The notes under the pieces: generated by a model
The model's input: only the letters and a program-made list of their open reading frames with translations
Database searches by the model: none
Told to the model about the DNA's origin: nothing
Shown: positions 25,469 through 34,210 of the stretch, piece by piece
How positions within the stretch are numbered: position 1 is the first letter of the stretch
Layout: the number at the start of each line of letters is the position of its first letter
Assembly (NCBI GenBank): GCA_024280755.1
Contig: JAJRPN010000004.1
Coordinates: 62,001 to 126,000 of the forward strand
DNA from: Planctomycetota bacterium
GTDB taxonomy: Bacteria; Planctomycetota; Phycisphaerae; Phycisphaerales; UBA1924
Length of the DNA stretch: 64,000 nucleotides
Direction: 5' to 3'
Made by a program: the position numbers and the translations under genes

Positions 25469-27547
25469 TTATGCGTTCACTGTCGAGAATCGATCTTTCA
25501 CGCTGCTCCGTCCCTTCGTGCGGTATTCCTCAGTGATCGCAGAGATAAACTCATCCAAAGGCATCTGCCCAAGATCCTTCTCCGTACCAAACGCACGCAC
25601 AGAAACCGCTCGACTTTGGGCATCCCTCGGCCCAACAACCAACAGGTATGGGATCTTCATCTCTGAACCGTTCTTGATCTTGGCCTGCACGCGCTGATCA
25701 TGATTGTCCATGGTCGAACGAATGCCCACAGCGTGGAGCGCACTCATCACCTCGTGCGCATACTCATTGCTCTTCTCAGAGATCGGTAATACACGAACCT
25801 GCTCAGGCGCGAGCCAAACCGGGAACGCGCCGGCGAAGTGTTCGATCAACACGCCGATGAATCGTTCCATCGATCCAAACGGGGCGCGATGAATCATCAC
25901 CGGGCGATGCTTCTCGTTGTCTGGGCCGATGTATGACAGATCAAAGCGTTCAGGCAGGTTGTAATCGACCTGCACAGTGCCAAGCTGCCATTCGCGTCCG
26001 ATGACATCCTTCACAATGAAGTCAATCTTCGGCCCATAGAATGCCGCTTCGCCAGGCTCTTCAGTGAACGGCACACCAAGCGTGTTGGCTGCATCACGAC
26101 ACGCCTGCTCGGCCTTGTCCCAGTTCTCAGGGTCGCCGGTGTACTTGCCGCTGTCTGGGTCGCGCAATCCAACACGCACACGATAATCACTCATGCCAAG
26201 CACATTAAAAATGGTCTTGACGAGTGCCAAACACCCTTGGAGTTCTTGTGCAACTTGATCAGGTGTGCAGAAGAGATGCGCATCGTCTTGGGTAAAGCCG
26301 CGCACGCGGGTCATCCCGTTGAGTTCGCCGGATTGCTCCCAGCGATACACCGTCCCGAACTCTGCCAATCGTACCGGCAAGTCCTTATACGAGTGAGGCT
26401 GCGAATCAAATACCTTGATATGATGCGGGCAGTTCATGGGCTTGAGCATGAATCCTTCGATCTCGCCGGTTTTGAGATGGTTCGACAACTGCGAACAACT
26501 GCACCCCTCTTCCGACAGCATGCTCATATGATCCCGCTCGATCATCGGCGGAAACTGCGAGTCCGCATAGTACGGGAAGTGACCCGAGGTACGGTACAAA
26601 TCGAGCTTGCCAATATGAGGCGTGAACACCTCGGAGTACCCTTGCTTGGTCAACTCGGCACCGATGAAGTTTTGCAACTCCTTACGAACCACCGCCCCGT
26701 TAGGTGTCCACAAGATCAACCCTTGCCCGACAGCATCGTCGATCGCAAACAACTTGAGCTTCTTGCCCAGCACACGATGATCGCGTTTCTTCGCTTCTTC
26801 GAGCAGGTCGAGGTGCTTCTTGAGATCCTTCTTGTTGAAGAACGAGGTGCCATACACACGGGTCAAGCGATCGGAGTTTTCATCGCCGTGCCAATAGCTC
26901 GATGCGAGCGACATGATCTTGAATGCACCAATCCGACCAGTGCTCGGAATGTGCGGCCCGCGACACAGGTCTTCCCAATCCTTGCCGGGTTCACCAGTCG
27001 CATAAAAACTCAATGTCAAAGAACCCGCTTCGTGCGCACGATGGGCGTTGTCGAGTTTGTACTTCGAGCCTTCCGCTTTGACCTTCGTCAAGCCCTCGGA
27101 ATATTCGAGTTCATAACGGGTGAACGGGCGATCTTCTTTGACAATCGCTGCCATTTCTGTTTCGATCGCTTCAAAGTCGCCATCGCGCAGCGGGCGGTCT
27201 TCGGGGAACGCGATGTCGTAGTAGAAACTATTCTCCAGCGCAGGCCCATACACCAACATCGCGCCGGGGATCAACCGTTGAATCGCCTCAGCCATGACAT
27301 GAGCCGTCGAATGACGGAGCATGCTCATCGCGTTTGGATCGTCTTGCTTATCACGAGTTTTTTCTGTCACGAGCGAGAGCGTGCAATCGTTTTCGATGAT
27401 GGTCGAGAGATCGGAGAGTTCTTCGTCGATCAGGCACCCGACGCATGCGCGGGCGAGCCGCTCGCCGATCGACATCGCAATGTCATGGGCGGAGATCGGG
27501 TTGTCGAACGATTTAATCGAACCGTCTGGAAGTGTAATCTGAGGCAT
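25469..27547 (-). CDS. thrS: Threonine--tRNA ligase
   Basis: The 692-residue enzyme has an N-terminal TGS domain (1-62, ITLPDGSIKSFDNPIS), and the second editing domain with HSTAHVMAEA and the later DLCRGPHIPSTG. The class II catalytic core includes MKPMNCPHHIKVF with zinc ligands, RLAEFGTVYRWEQSGELNG, TQDDAHLF and RAPFGSMERFIGVLIEH. The C-terminal anticodon-binding domain is from about 580. It charges tRNA-Thr and edits Ser. ATG 27547 starts the TGS domain directly. It is preceded by a repeat-filled gap; I did not recognise a T-box or operator upstream. Confidence 0.97.
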   Translation of the reverse strand: MPQITLPDGSIKSFDNPISAHDIAMSIGERLARACVGCLIDEELSDLSTIIENDCTLSLVTEKTRDKQDDPNAMSMLRHSTAHVMAEAIQRLIPGAMLVYGPALENSFYYDIAFPEDRPLRDGDFEAIETEMAAIVKEDRPFTRYELEYSEGLTKVKAEGSKYKLDNAHRAHEAGSLTLSFYATGEPGKDWEDLCRGPHIPSTGRIGAFKIMSLASSYWHGDENSDRLTRVYGTSFFNKKDLKKHLDLLEEAKKRDHRVLGKKLKLFAIDDAVGQGLILWTPNGAVVRKELQNFIGAELTKQGYSEVFTPHIGKLDLYRTSGHFPYYADSQFPPMIERDHMSMLSEEGCSCSQLSNHLKTGEIEGFMLKPMNCPHHIKVFDSQPHSYKDLPVRLAEFGTVYRWEQSGELNGMTRVRGFTQDDAHLFCTPDQVAQELQGCLALVKTIFNVLGMSDYRVRVGLRDPDSGKYTGDPENWDKAEQACRDAANTLGVPFTEEPGEAAFYGPKIDFIVKDVIGREWQLGTVQVDYNLPERFDLSYIGPDNEKHRPVMIHRAPFGSMERFIGVLIEHFAGAFPVWLAPEQVRVLPISEKSNEYAHEVMSALHAVGIRSTMDNHDQRVQAKIKNGSEMKIPYLLVVGPRDAQSRAVSVRAFGTEKDLGQMPLDEFISAITEEYRTKGRSSVKDRFSTVNA

Positions 27548-27616
27548 ATTCTGCTCGCTCTTTCTAAAACCATCGCAGCATGCGATGGCTATCTTGGGTA
27601 TATGTCGGCCAATCCT

Positions 27617-27646
27617 ATGAAAAACGCCCAGCGTTGGCTGGGCGTT
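27617..27646 (-). terminator. Strong terminator between arsM and thrS
   Basis: On the minus strand AACGCCCAGC (27646-27637), loop CAAC, GCTGGGCGTT (27632-27623), then TTTCAT. A perfect 10-base stem. It would stop transcripts coming from arsR-arsM before thrS. Confidence 0.8.
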
Positions 27647-27685
27647 GGGTGGATTTTCCGATGTTTTCTGTGCCGGCGACAGATT

Positions 27686-27768
27686 CTGGTGGGATGCGCT
27701 TCGAGCCCGTCTTTCTTCAGAGGTTTAAGGCATTCAGAAGAGACGGGCTCGAAGCGCATCCCACCAGA
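27686..27768. repeat. Palindromic repeat family B, complete copy
   Basis: Arms TCTGGTGGGATGCGCTTCGA (27686-27705) plus GCCCGTCTTTCT, and their reverse complement ending CCCACCAGA at 27768, enclose a short A/T-rich loop. Each arm also contains a small hairpin. A second complete copy is at 61371-61447 and one arm at 188-220. Confidence 0.85.
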
Positions 27769-27791
27769 GAAGCCCACTCCTGCCGGAGGCT

Positions 27792-28014
27792 CTAGGTCAT
27801 GCCCGACTGCACCCTCGCCTCCCCCGGGCTTCCGGGGGAGGTGCCGAACAAAGTGAGGCGGAGGGGGTCTTGCTTCGGTTCTTCCTTGTTTTTTGCATCA
27901 ATGCAATCCCCAAGCCCCCCTCCGTCTGCTGCGCAGCCACCTCCCCCGGAAGCCCGGGGGAGGCGAAAAGATGAAGTTTCTGTGTGAGAAGACGAGCCGT
28001 CAGGCAGGACCTAG
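27792..28014. mobile_element. MITE-like fold-back element, copy 3
   Basis: A 223-base element with CTAG at both ends. Terminal repeats GTCATGCCCGACTGC and GAGCCGTCAGGCAGGAC are diverged but recognisable. The core (27816-27964) has the two inverted C/G hairpin modules with a 50-base A/T-rich centre and no heptamer array. The right CTAG holds the arsM TAG stop (28011-28013). Confidence 0.8.
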
Positions 28015-28907
28015 CTACACCCACAACACCCACCGGGCTTGGTCGCCAAGATATCAAGACTCGTTATCACATCCGACGCCGATTCGCCATTGGGGAGCAA
28101 CGCCGACACCTTGGTATAGAGCGGGTCATTGGCGGCGATCAACGCTTCGACATAGTGAGGCTTGGGCGTGAGCGAAATATTGTTGAGCCCGGCATTGCTC
28201 ATCTGAGTCCGCAACTCCTCGACGGGAATCGCCCCAGCGATACACCCAGCCCAGGATTCAACAATGGATTTGACTTCTTCAGGCAATGGCTTGAGCAGGG
28301 CAATGTCCGAAACCGCGACCCGTCCACCGGGCTTGAGCACCCGGGCGATCTCGTTCCAAACCTGCTGTTTGTCGAGCGAGAGGTTGAGCACACAGTTTGA
28401 GATGATGACATCGACCGAGTTGTCTGCCACAGGCAAATGCTCAATTTCCCCAAGCCGAAACTCAACATTGTCGAGCCCGGTGGTTTCTCGGTAATGCCCG
28501 ATGTTCGTCCGGGCCTTACTGATCATCTCGTGGGTCATGTCCACCCCAATCGCTCGCCCGGTCTTGCCAACCTTCGGCCCAGAAAGGAAAATATCAAACC
28601 CGCCACCCGATCCAAGATCAAGAATCGTTTCACCCTCTTTGAGTGCAGCAATCACGGTCGGATTGCCACAGGAGAGCCCCATGTTCGCATCGGCGGGCAA
28701 TGCTTCGAGTTCTTCTTTGGTATACCCAATCCGCTTAGCGAGATCCGCCGCATCGATCGATTCCGTCACGCCGCACGCTCCCGCGCAGCAGCAACTTCCG
28801 GTCGATTCGCTCTTGCCGGTGAGCTGATCACGGGAAACCGTGCTCGATGTTGCGATGTTGGCGTAGTCCTTGCGGATTTGGTTTCTGATGTCTTCATTCG
28901 TTTTCAT
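28011..28907 (-). CDS. arsM: Arsenite S-adenosylmethionine methyltransferase
   Basis: ArsM methylates As(III) stepwise to di- and trimethylarsenicals. The 298 residues have an N-terminal cysteine cluster CCCAGACGV, then the typical [23 protein letters not shown] with a conserved metal-binding Cys. The SAM site is [26 protein letters not shown] follows, then [20 protein letters not shown] and [13 protein letters not shown], carrying the third conserved Cys. The C-terminus ends GGCCGCS, another possible metal site. It follows arsR with a repeat-bearing gap of 200 bases. Confidence 0.95.
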   Translation of the reverse strand: MKTNEDIRNQIRKDYANIATSSTVSRDQLTGKSESTGSCCCAGACGVTESIDAADLAKRIGYTKEELEALPADANMGLSCGNPTVIAALKEGETILDLGSGGGFDIFLSGPKVGKTGRAIGVDMTHEMISKARTNIGHYRETTGLDNVEFRLGEIEHLPVADNSVDVIISNCVLNLSLDKQQVWNEIARVLKPGGRVAVSDIALLKPLPEEVKSIVESWAGCIAGAIPVEELRTQMSNAGLNNISLTPKPHYVEALIAANDPLYTKVSALLPNGESASDVITSLDILATKPGGCCGCS

Positions 28908-28937
28908 AGTGAGTTCCTTTCATATGTGTTTTCATAT

Positions 28938-28994
28938 CGCCTCCCCCGGGCCTCCGGGGGAGGTGTCGAACGCAGTGAGACGGAGGGGGTCTTC
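28938..28994. repeat. Half copy of the C/G core module
   Basis: CGCCTCCCCCGGGCCTCCGG, then GGGGAGGTGTCGAACGCAGTG and ACGGAGGGGGTCTTC. One hairpin module of the MITE core, without terminal repeats, lying 31 bases upstream of the arsM start and downstream of arsR. Confidence 0.75.
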
Positions 28995-29007
28995 GTGTTC
29001 TCTATCC

Positions 29008-29096
29008 GGGTGCCATGGTTTGACCCGAAGGGCAAGCCATGCTCTTAGAGTGCCTGCAAGACACGGCTTGCCGAAGACGGTCAAGCCGTGGCACCC
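29008..29096. repeat. Palindromic repeat family A, second two-arm copy
   Basis: Left arm GGGTGCCATGGTTTGACCC and right arm ending CGGTCAAGCCGTGGCACCC are inverted with respect to each other. The left arm has lost part of its middle. It lies between arsR and arsM. Confidence 0.8.
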
Positions 29097-29107
29097 GCCC
29101 GATTCTG

Positions 29108-29512
29108 CTATTGCCTATTTTGCCCATTGCCTATTGCCTTCCCAACGCAACATCCCTCGCGCTGCATCCTCGCAAGATCACAAGGCTCAATCGCATCAAT
29201 CTCCTTGAGTTTGATCACATCTGCCAAGATCGCGTCATCATTGAGGGCGTGCGATTTCACAAAGCCAATTGCATCGCTCACCATCGCAGTGGGGGCATCG
29301 GGCGATCGGTAATGCACCCATCTTCCCTCCTTGCGAGATTCAAGAAGCCCCGCCCGCTTGAGCATCGACAGATGCTTCGAGATCGAGGCGTTCGAGAGAT
29401 CGATCAGTTCCACAAGCTGGCACACGCATCGCTCGCGATCGAGGCAGGCAGCGAGGAGCCGAACTCGGTTCGGATCAGAAAGGGCATTGGCGATGTCAGT
29501 CAGTTGGTTCAT
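29108..29512 (-). CDS. arsR: ArsR/SmtB-family metalloregulator
   Basis: A 134-residue winged-helix repressor. LSDPNRVRLLAACLDRERCV begins the domain; RCVCQLVELIDLSNASISKH holds the ArsR metal-binding pair (CxC in the ELCVCDL-type motif) and the recognition helix; GRWVHYRS is the wing. A second Cys pair, REGCC, is near the end. It should repress arsR-arsM until As(III) binds. The last 11 residues (KAIGNGQNRQ region) are encoded by the CCTATTGCCCATTG heptamer repeat, so the natural C-terminus was probably different. A possible operator lies upstream at 29537-29551. Confidence 0.92.
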   Translation of the reverse strand: MNQLTDIANALSDPNRVRLLAACLDRERCVCQLVELIDLSNASISKHLSMLKRAGLLESRKEGRWVHYRSPDAPTAMVSDAIGFVKSHALNDDAILADVIKLKEIDAIEPCDLARMQREGCCVGKAIGNGQNRQ

Positions 29513-29536
29513 TTGTTTTCTCGTTTCATTAAATAA

Positions 29537-29575
29537 GAATACATGCTATTCCCATTTTCTTCCACTGGAAAATGG
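29537..29575. promoter_or_regulatory. Inverted repeats upstream of arsR (candidate operators)
   Basis: GAATA (29537-29541) and TATTC (29547-29551) form a five-base inverted repeat with a CATGC spacer, 25 bases from the arsR start. CCATTTTC (29552-29559) and GAAAATGG (29568-29575) form an eight-base one. Both lie in the A/T-rich divergent arsR-padR region and could bind ArsR. A direct repeat TGGATATAT at 29595 and 29610 lies on the padR side. Assignment to either regulator is inference. Confidence 0.4.
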
Positions 29576-29650
29576 AAAAAGATGGTATTTAATTTGGATA
29601 TATCTAAACTGGATATATTTTTTATGGTACTATCTAGCCGAGGTAATACC

Positions 29651-30019
29651 ATGCTCACGCTCAAACAAGATCATTCCGAACTCGTCGTCCTCTCCGTACT
29701 CGCCATCGGCCCGTCCTATGGCTACGCGATTTCCAAGGACATCGCTGCCCGATCCGAAGGCCATTTCAAGCTCTCGCCCTCGGGGATGTATCCACTTCTG
29801 ACCAAGCTCGAAAAGAACGGCCTCGTCACCACAAGCTGGGAAGAGGTCAAAGCTGCTGGTGCTGATCCAGATTCCACCGGGCGACGCCGCAAGTGGTACA
29901 CCCTGAGCCCCAAAGGCCAGAAGCAACTCGCCCAAAGCATCGAACGCCACCGTCAGGTGCAATCGATCCTCGACGGTTTCGTTTCGCAAGCACCCCAAAG
30001 CGAGTTGGCCAACGGATGA
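29651..30019 (+). CDS. PadR-family transcriptional regulator
   Basis: A 122-residue winged-helix protein. LVVLSVLAIGPSYGYAISKD is the PadR opening, LSPSGMYPLLTKLEKNGLV the recognition helix, and GRRRKWYTLSPKGQKQL the wing, all diagnostic. A short C-terminal helix replaces the long one of classic PadR, making it a PadR-s1 type. ATG 29651 follows AGGTAATACC. Its stop overlaps the next start as ATGA. PadR repressors with a coupled HAAS/permease-prefix partner control envelope or efflux genes in other bacteria. Confidence 0.92.
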   Translation: MLTLKQDHSELVVLSVLAIGPSYGYAISKDIAARSEGHFKLSPSGMYPLLTKLEKNGLVTTSWEEVKAAGADPDSTGRRRKWYTLSPKGQKQLAQSIERHRQVQSILDGFVSQAPQSELANG

Positions 30020-31728
30020 ACAAAACCAAACACAAATCACGAATCAAAGTTGAGTCCTCAACACGAGATTCGATCTCCACCTGGCTCGATGTCCTCACCG
30101 CCATGCTCGTCATGCCCGAGTCTCAACGCGCCCAAGTCCGCGACGAACTCGAAGACCATCTTCGATCGCGGGTCGATGACCTCTTGATTGTCGGCAAGCC
30201 CGAATCCGAAGCGATCCAGATCGCCGTCACCGAACTCGGCGAGACCGCCGAACTCGCCAAACTCATCACCCACGCCCATACACAAATTAACCCACGGAGA
30301 AAACTCATGAACGCAGCACTGATCACCGTCGCCCTCGCCGGCATGTCCTTCGGCGGCTTCTCATTCATCAATGGAACTGGAGCACCAAGCGCAACACCAA
30401 GCAACGGCGGGGCGGTGCCGGTGGTTGTGTCTGATGAGACACGAAAAGCTGAAGAAAAAGTGCATCAGTTCAATATTGAAGAAGCCTCTGTATTGGATGT
30501 TTTTCAAGAGATTTTACGGGCATTTGGGCAAGGTTATGAGTTTAGTCCCGATGCTTCGCGTGAAGGTTCAAGGTCTCAAGTCCCTATGCGCAGTGGGGTG
30601 AAGTTCATTGGTGAGTTCACGCTTGACCAGGCGATTTCTCAACTCGAGCGAGTATTTGCACCAGAGCTTATGGGATTTGAGGTTGTCAGCGGATCGGGCG
30701 GAATCAAGATTCTCACTGCCGATGAATACCAACGCAGTATCATCGAGACACGCGTTTATCTTGCTCCGTTGTGGGTCGCCAATACTGAATCCCAACTGCT
30801 CAGCTACGCCAGTTCATTACAAAGCCTCCTTGGGGTGAAGTACGATCTGGGATACACTTCAATCCAAATCATCGGCGATTCAATCGTCGTCGCTGCCCCC
30901 CCAGAGATTCATATAGAGGTTGTCAGATTTACCAGCGAACTCGACGCAATCCTTGGCAAACGAAACGCCGAACGCAAAGCCGAGATCGATAAAGAAAACG
31001 CAAGAGTTGAAGCAGCAAGAAAAAAAAGAGCAGACGAGCGAGATGCTCAACTCGCTCAAGCGGTGGCTGATCGTAGCGCAGAGAGGGAAGTCGCTCAAGC
31101 CGAGCGTGAAGCTTCGAAAGAGCAGTTCGCCCAAGAACAAAAAGAACTGGCCGTTGAGTTGAATACACAACGCAAGCATGCAATCGAGCGGATACAGGCA
31201 GAGTTCAATGCCGTAAGGAGCAGTTTTCTCAAAACCAAAGCGAAGATCAACGAGGTATCGAATGCCGCGAGCTTAATTGGATATATCTCCAAAGATAATC
31301 CTGAAAAAGAGGAACTTGAATCAAAGGCTCAAAGCCTTAGGTTTGAACGGAAAATGCTGGAGTTTGAACATGACGAAATCGAAGAGCGATACTACTACCT
31401 CCGTACCCGTCTGCTCGAATCCCAATACGAAGATGTATTCAATATTCCTACACTCACAGAATCGCAGCAGAGCATGATTTTGCCCATAATCAGAGTAAAG
31501 GGAATAGGTATGCGCGAGGGCGAATATCAGTACTCTTCGAGTATGAGGATTTCTCGGATGCTAATGAGTGCCGGCGCACTGAACGCAGACTCTGCCGCGA
31601 TAGTCAAGCTTAACCGTCGTGGTAAAACAACAGAACTTGGCACACTTCACTCTATTTTGAGCGGAAACATGAATGAGTTTGAAGTTTTTGCAGGCGACGA
31701 GATCATCGTTTCTGCTGCAGAAAAATAA
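30016..31728 (+). CDS. HAAS/permease-prefix, secretin-N-like, coiled-coil and SLBB-like membrane protein
   Basis: A 570-residue protein with an unusual layout. Residues 15-85 match the permease-prefix/HAAS domain (MPESQRAQVRDELEDHLRSR, then ESEAIQIAVTELGETAELA). One transmembrane helix follows at about 97-115. Residues 145-315 contain two domains like short secretin N-terminal folds (FTLDQAISQLERVFAPEL; LGYTSIQIIGDSIVVAAPP). From about 315 to 470 there is a highly charged Ala/Glu/Arg/Lys coiled coil. The last 80 residues look like an SLBB domain (VKGIGMREGEYQYSSSMRIS ... GDEIIVS). It is ATGA-coupled to padR. I infer an envelope-spanning scaffold controlled by PadR; domain names for the middle and end need a profile search. 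Confidence 0.7.
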   Translation: MNKTKHKSRIKVESSTRDSISTWLDVLTAMLVMPESQRAQVRDELEDHLRSRVDDLLIVGKPESEAIQIAVTELGETAELAKLITHAHTQINPRRKLMNAALITVALAGMSFGGFSFINGTGAPSATPSNGGAVPVVVSDETRKAEEKVHQFNIEEASVLDVFQEILRAFGQGYEFSPDASREGSRSQVPMRSGVKFIGEFTLDQAISQLERVFAPELMGFEVVSGSGGIKILTADEYQRSIIETRVYLAPLWVANTESQLLSYASSLQSLLGVKYDLGYTSIQIIGDSIVVAAPPEIHIEVVRFTSELDAILGKRNAERKAEIDKENARVEAARKKRADERDAQLAQAVADRSAEREVAQAEREASKEQFAQEQKELAVELNTQRKHAIERIQAEFNAVRSSFLKTKAKINEVSNAASLIGYISKDNPEKEELESKAQSLRFERKMLEFEHDEIEERYYYLRTRLLESQYEDVFNIPTLTESQQSMILPIIRVKGIGMREGEYQYSSSMRISRMLMSAGALNADSAAIVKLNRRGKTTELGTLHSILSGNMNEFEVFAGDEIIVSAAEK

Positions 31729-31780
31729 GTCTTCAGCAATCATCACGATTCCTTGATACAATAGTCTTGGAGTCAAAAAT

Positions 31781-32293
31781 ATGATCTGCCCATTCTGCAG
31801 CCACAACCAGGACAAAGTCATCGATTCCCGCTCGACCGAAGGCGGGGCGGTCATCCGTCGCCGACGCCACTGCCTCAAATGTGAGCGAAGATACACCACC
31901 TACGAACGCGTTGAGCCTACCGGCAGATTAATGGTCGTCAAACGCGACGGCTCGCGCGTGCCGTTCTCTACCGAGAATATCATGCGAGGCGTTTCCAACG
32001 CCTGTGGCAAACGCCCGATCTCTGAAGATGTCAAGAACAAACTCGCCGAGATCGTCGAAGAAGAACTCCACTCTGAGTATGAGCGAGAAGTCCCGACGCA
32101 AATCGTTGGTGAACGCGTGATGACCAAACTGCGTGATGTGGACAAGATCGCCTACATCCGCTTTGCGACGGAGCATCTTCAGCTTTCGACGCTCGAAGAT
32201 ATCCAGCGCGAGCTTGATGATTTGCAGAGTCGGCCGATGGCGGGGACAGATCAGGAGTCGTTGTTTGTGTCTGGTCAATCACGCAAGAAATGA
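31781..32293 (+). CDS. nrdR: Transcriptional repressor NrdR
   Basis: NrdR senses ATP/dATP and represses ribonucleotide reductase genes. The 170 residues begin with the zinc ribbon MICPFCSHNQDKVIDSRSTE and CLKCERRYTTYER, then the ATP-cone RLMVVKRDGSRVPFSTENIM with LRDVDKIAYIRFA near its end. ATG 31781 follows TTGGAGTC. A TACAAT at 31757 may be its -10 box. No nrd genes are in the window. Confidence 0.97.
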   Translation: MICPFCSHNQDKVIDSRSTEGGAVIRRRRHCLKCERRYTTYERVEPTGRLMVVKRDGSRVPFSTENIMRGVSNACGKRPISEDVKNKLAEIVEEELHSEYEREVPTQIVGERVMTKLRDVDKIAYIRFATEHLQLSTLEDIQRELDDLQSRPMAGTDQESLFVSGQSRKK

Positions 32294-32313
32294 TTCAAAT
32301 GGATCAGTCTGTG

Positions 32314-33066
32314 TTACGACTTTGGTTTGACTGGAAGATGGGTGCGGTGTGCATCTTCGACTTCGAGCCCGGCTTCGCGTGCGATGGTGATGAGATCGGC
32401 TCGGTCTTTGATCCCGAGTTTCTCGCCGATGCGTTCGCGGTGGCGATCGATTGTCGAGATTGATCGGCAGAGCTTGGTGGCGATCTCTTTTTGACGAAGC
32501 CCTTGGCCCATGAGTGCAAGCACTTCAATCTCTCGGGCGGTCAGCACACTGAGTCTGCCAAGGTCGATATGCTCGGCCATGATGATTTCGCCATCTTGAA
32601 ACTGGGACCTGATCCATTGGAGCTGGATGGGCGAGACGGGTTCGACGGTGATAAAAATCAGCGTTTCTTTGTGGCCATGATGCTCAATCTCGATAGGGCG
32701 CAGCGTTGTATAGAGCCGAGTCCCAGAGAGCAGATCGACCATGGGAACGGTCTTGCCGGTTTGGGCAGCTTGCTGCATATACCCGATTCGTTCTTGTGCC
32801 CATGCTGAGGGCATAAGATCGGCGAGGTGTTTACCTTTGATTGTTTCTTGGTTGACACCAGGAAACCCGTTGATCGCCACCGCGTTGGCATAGACAACGA
32901 TGCCTTCTGGAGTGAGTACGATCAGCGAGAGGGCGCAGTATCCGTTGGCAAAGATATCCATCAGCCTCTGGGCTGATAGGCTTTCCATGACATCACGAAG
33001 ATGTTCGATATTGGTTGTTGGCTGCGCGTTTGGATGATCAGCGTGTGGTTTTTTCTCGTCGTCCAC
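32314..33066 (-). CDS. PAS-LuxR response regulator-like transcription factor
   Basis: A 250-residue regulator. A PAS domain (about 35-150: MDIFANGYCALSLIVLTPEG, then VNQETIKGKHLADLMP) precedes a LuxR/GerE helix-turn-helix, about 180-240: LTAREIEVLALMGQGLRQKEIA..L..S..TIDRHRERI. There is no receiver domain, so a ligand or redox cue read by PAS is likely. GTG 33066 follows AAGGACAC; the next ATG would remove the first 26 residues. The target genes are unknown. Divergent from the scoA gene across 412 bases. Confidence 0.88.
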   Translation of the reverse strand: MDDEKKPHADHPNAQPTTNIEHLRDVMESLSAQRLMDIFANGYCALSLIVLTPEGIVVYANAVAINGFPGVNQETIKGKHLADLMPSAWAQERIGYMQQAAQTGKTVPMVDLLSGTRLYTTLRPIEIEHHGHKETLIFITVEPVSPIQLQWIRSQFQDGEIIMAEHIDLGRLSVLTAREIEVLALMGQGLRQKEIATKLCRSISTIDRHRERIGEKLGIKDRADLITIAREAGLEVEDAHRTHLPVKPKS

Positions 33067-33478
33067 GAGGTGTGTGTCCTTTGTTGCCGTGATCGGTGTT
33101 CGAACTCGTCCTGTTCGTACATCCGTTCAACTTAATCAGATTCCCGAAACGATCTGGGAATAGGGGATTGCAAAGTGAGGGAAACAGATTGTATACCGGG
33201 CATCGTGCTGGAAGTGATTGGTAAAATTCACCAATCGAGAACCGGCTGTCGTCATACAGATCCCAAAGATGTCTTCTACAGCGAGGGGAAGTTGCCCAGA
33301 TGAAAGAGCAAATCGTGTTGGCACAAGCGTACTTTGCGGATCGGTACTACTGATCAACGCTTCATTTATGGATGGTGGTGGGGTTTGTGAGTGTGCCGAG
33401 CATACAGTTTCAGAAGAAAAAACGGGTGAGCATTCGATTGGTGCTCAGGCTAGAAAAAATCGTTTCGGAGAAACCAAA
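33067..33478. promoter_or_regulatory. Divergent region with two inverted repeats
   Basis: This 412-base gap has no convincing gene; a frame that enters scoA from 33218 lacks protein character. Two perfect inverted repeats are present: ATTCCC (33140-33145) with GGGAAT (33156-33161), and GATTGGT (33216-33222) with ACCAATC (33230-33236). Either could be an operator for the adjacent LuxR-type regulator or for the CoA-transferase gene. GGAG before ATG 33479 serves scoA. Confidence 0.45.
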
Positions 33479-34210
33479 ATGGCAAATAAAATCTTTCCTG
33501 ATACAGTTTCCGCAATGGCAGGGCTTGATGATGAGGGCATTCTCTACGATGGCATGATGTGCATGGTCGGCGGGTTCGGACTCTGCGGCATCCCCGAACA
33601 ACTCATCATCGCCCTGCGAGATACCGGGGTGAAGAATCTCACCTGTGTCTCCAACAACGCCGGCGTCGACGATTGGGGACTCGGATTGCTGCTGCAAACA
33701 AAGCAGATCAAGAAGATGATCTCCTCTTATGTTGGTGAGAATGACGAGTTTGCACGCCAATATTTGAATAACGAACTCGAGGTTGAGTTTAATCCCCAAG
33801 GCACACTCGCCGAGCGCGTCCGCGCGGGCGGGGCGGGTATCCCAGCGTTCTATACTGCAACAGGGGTGGGCACCATCGTTGCCGACGGAAAAGAAACCCG
33901 AACCTTTCGTGTCCCCAACGGCGGTGGCGAAAAAGAGTTCGTTATGGAAACCGGACTCTTCGGCGATCTCGCACTGGTCAAAGCCGCCAAAGCCGATGAG
34001 TATGGCAACCTCGTCTATAACATGACCGCCCGCAACTTCAACCCAGACATGGCGACCGCTGCCAAGTTTGTGATTGCCGAGGTCGATGAGATCGTCCCCG
34101 CGGGTTCGCTGCACCCCGATGAGATTCACACGCCAGGGAACTATATTGATCGGGTGGTGATGACCAAGTCAGAGAAGCGAATCGAGCAACGAACTGTGAG
34201 TGTGTCATGA
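33479..34210 (+). CDS. scoA: 3-oxoacid CoA-transferase, subunit A
   Basis: The alpha subunit of succinyl-CoA:3-oxoacid or related CoA-transferase, which moves CoA between succinyl-CoA and acetoacetate. The 243 residues include MCMVGGFGLCGIPEQLI, LTCVSNNAGVDDWGLGLLL, ELEVEFNPQGTLAERVRAGG and FGDLALVKAAKADEYGNLVY, all family blocks. ATG 33479 has GGAG 11 bases upstream. Its usual partner, subunit B, is not adjacent but 4.3 kb away at 38553, in the same direction. It is coupled by ATGA to the next gene. Confidence 0.93.
   Translation: MANKIFPDTVSAMAGLDDEGILYDGMMCMVGGFGLCGIPEQLIIALRDTGVKNLTCVSNNAGVDDWGLGLLLQTKQIKKMISSYVGENDEFARQYLNNELEVEFNPQGTLAERVRAGGAGIPAFYTATGVGTIVADGKETRTFRVPNGGGEKEFVMETGLFGDLALVKAAKADEYGNLVYNMTARNFNPDMATAAKFVIAEVDEIVPAGSLHPDEIHTPGNYIDRVVMTKSEKRIEQRTVSVS

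Noticed and set aside
26237-27856. 539-codon open frame on the plus strand opposite thrS
   Set aside because: It is antisense to the well-supported thrS and shows no domain; its end runs through palindrome B and the MITE.
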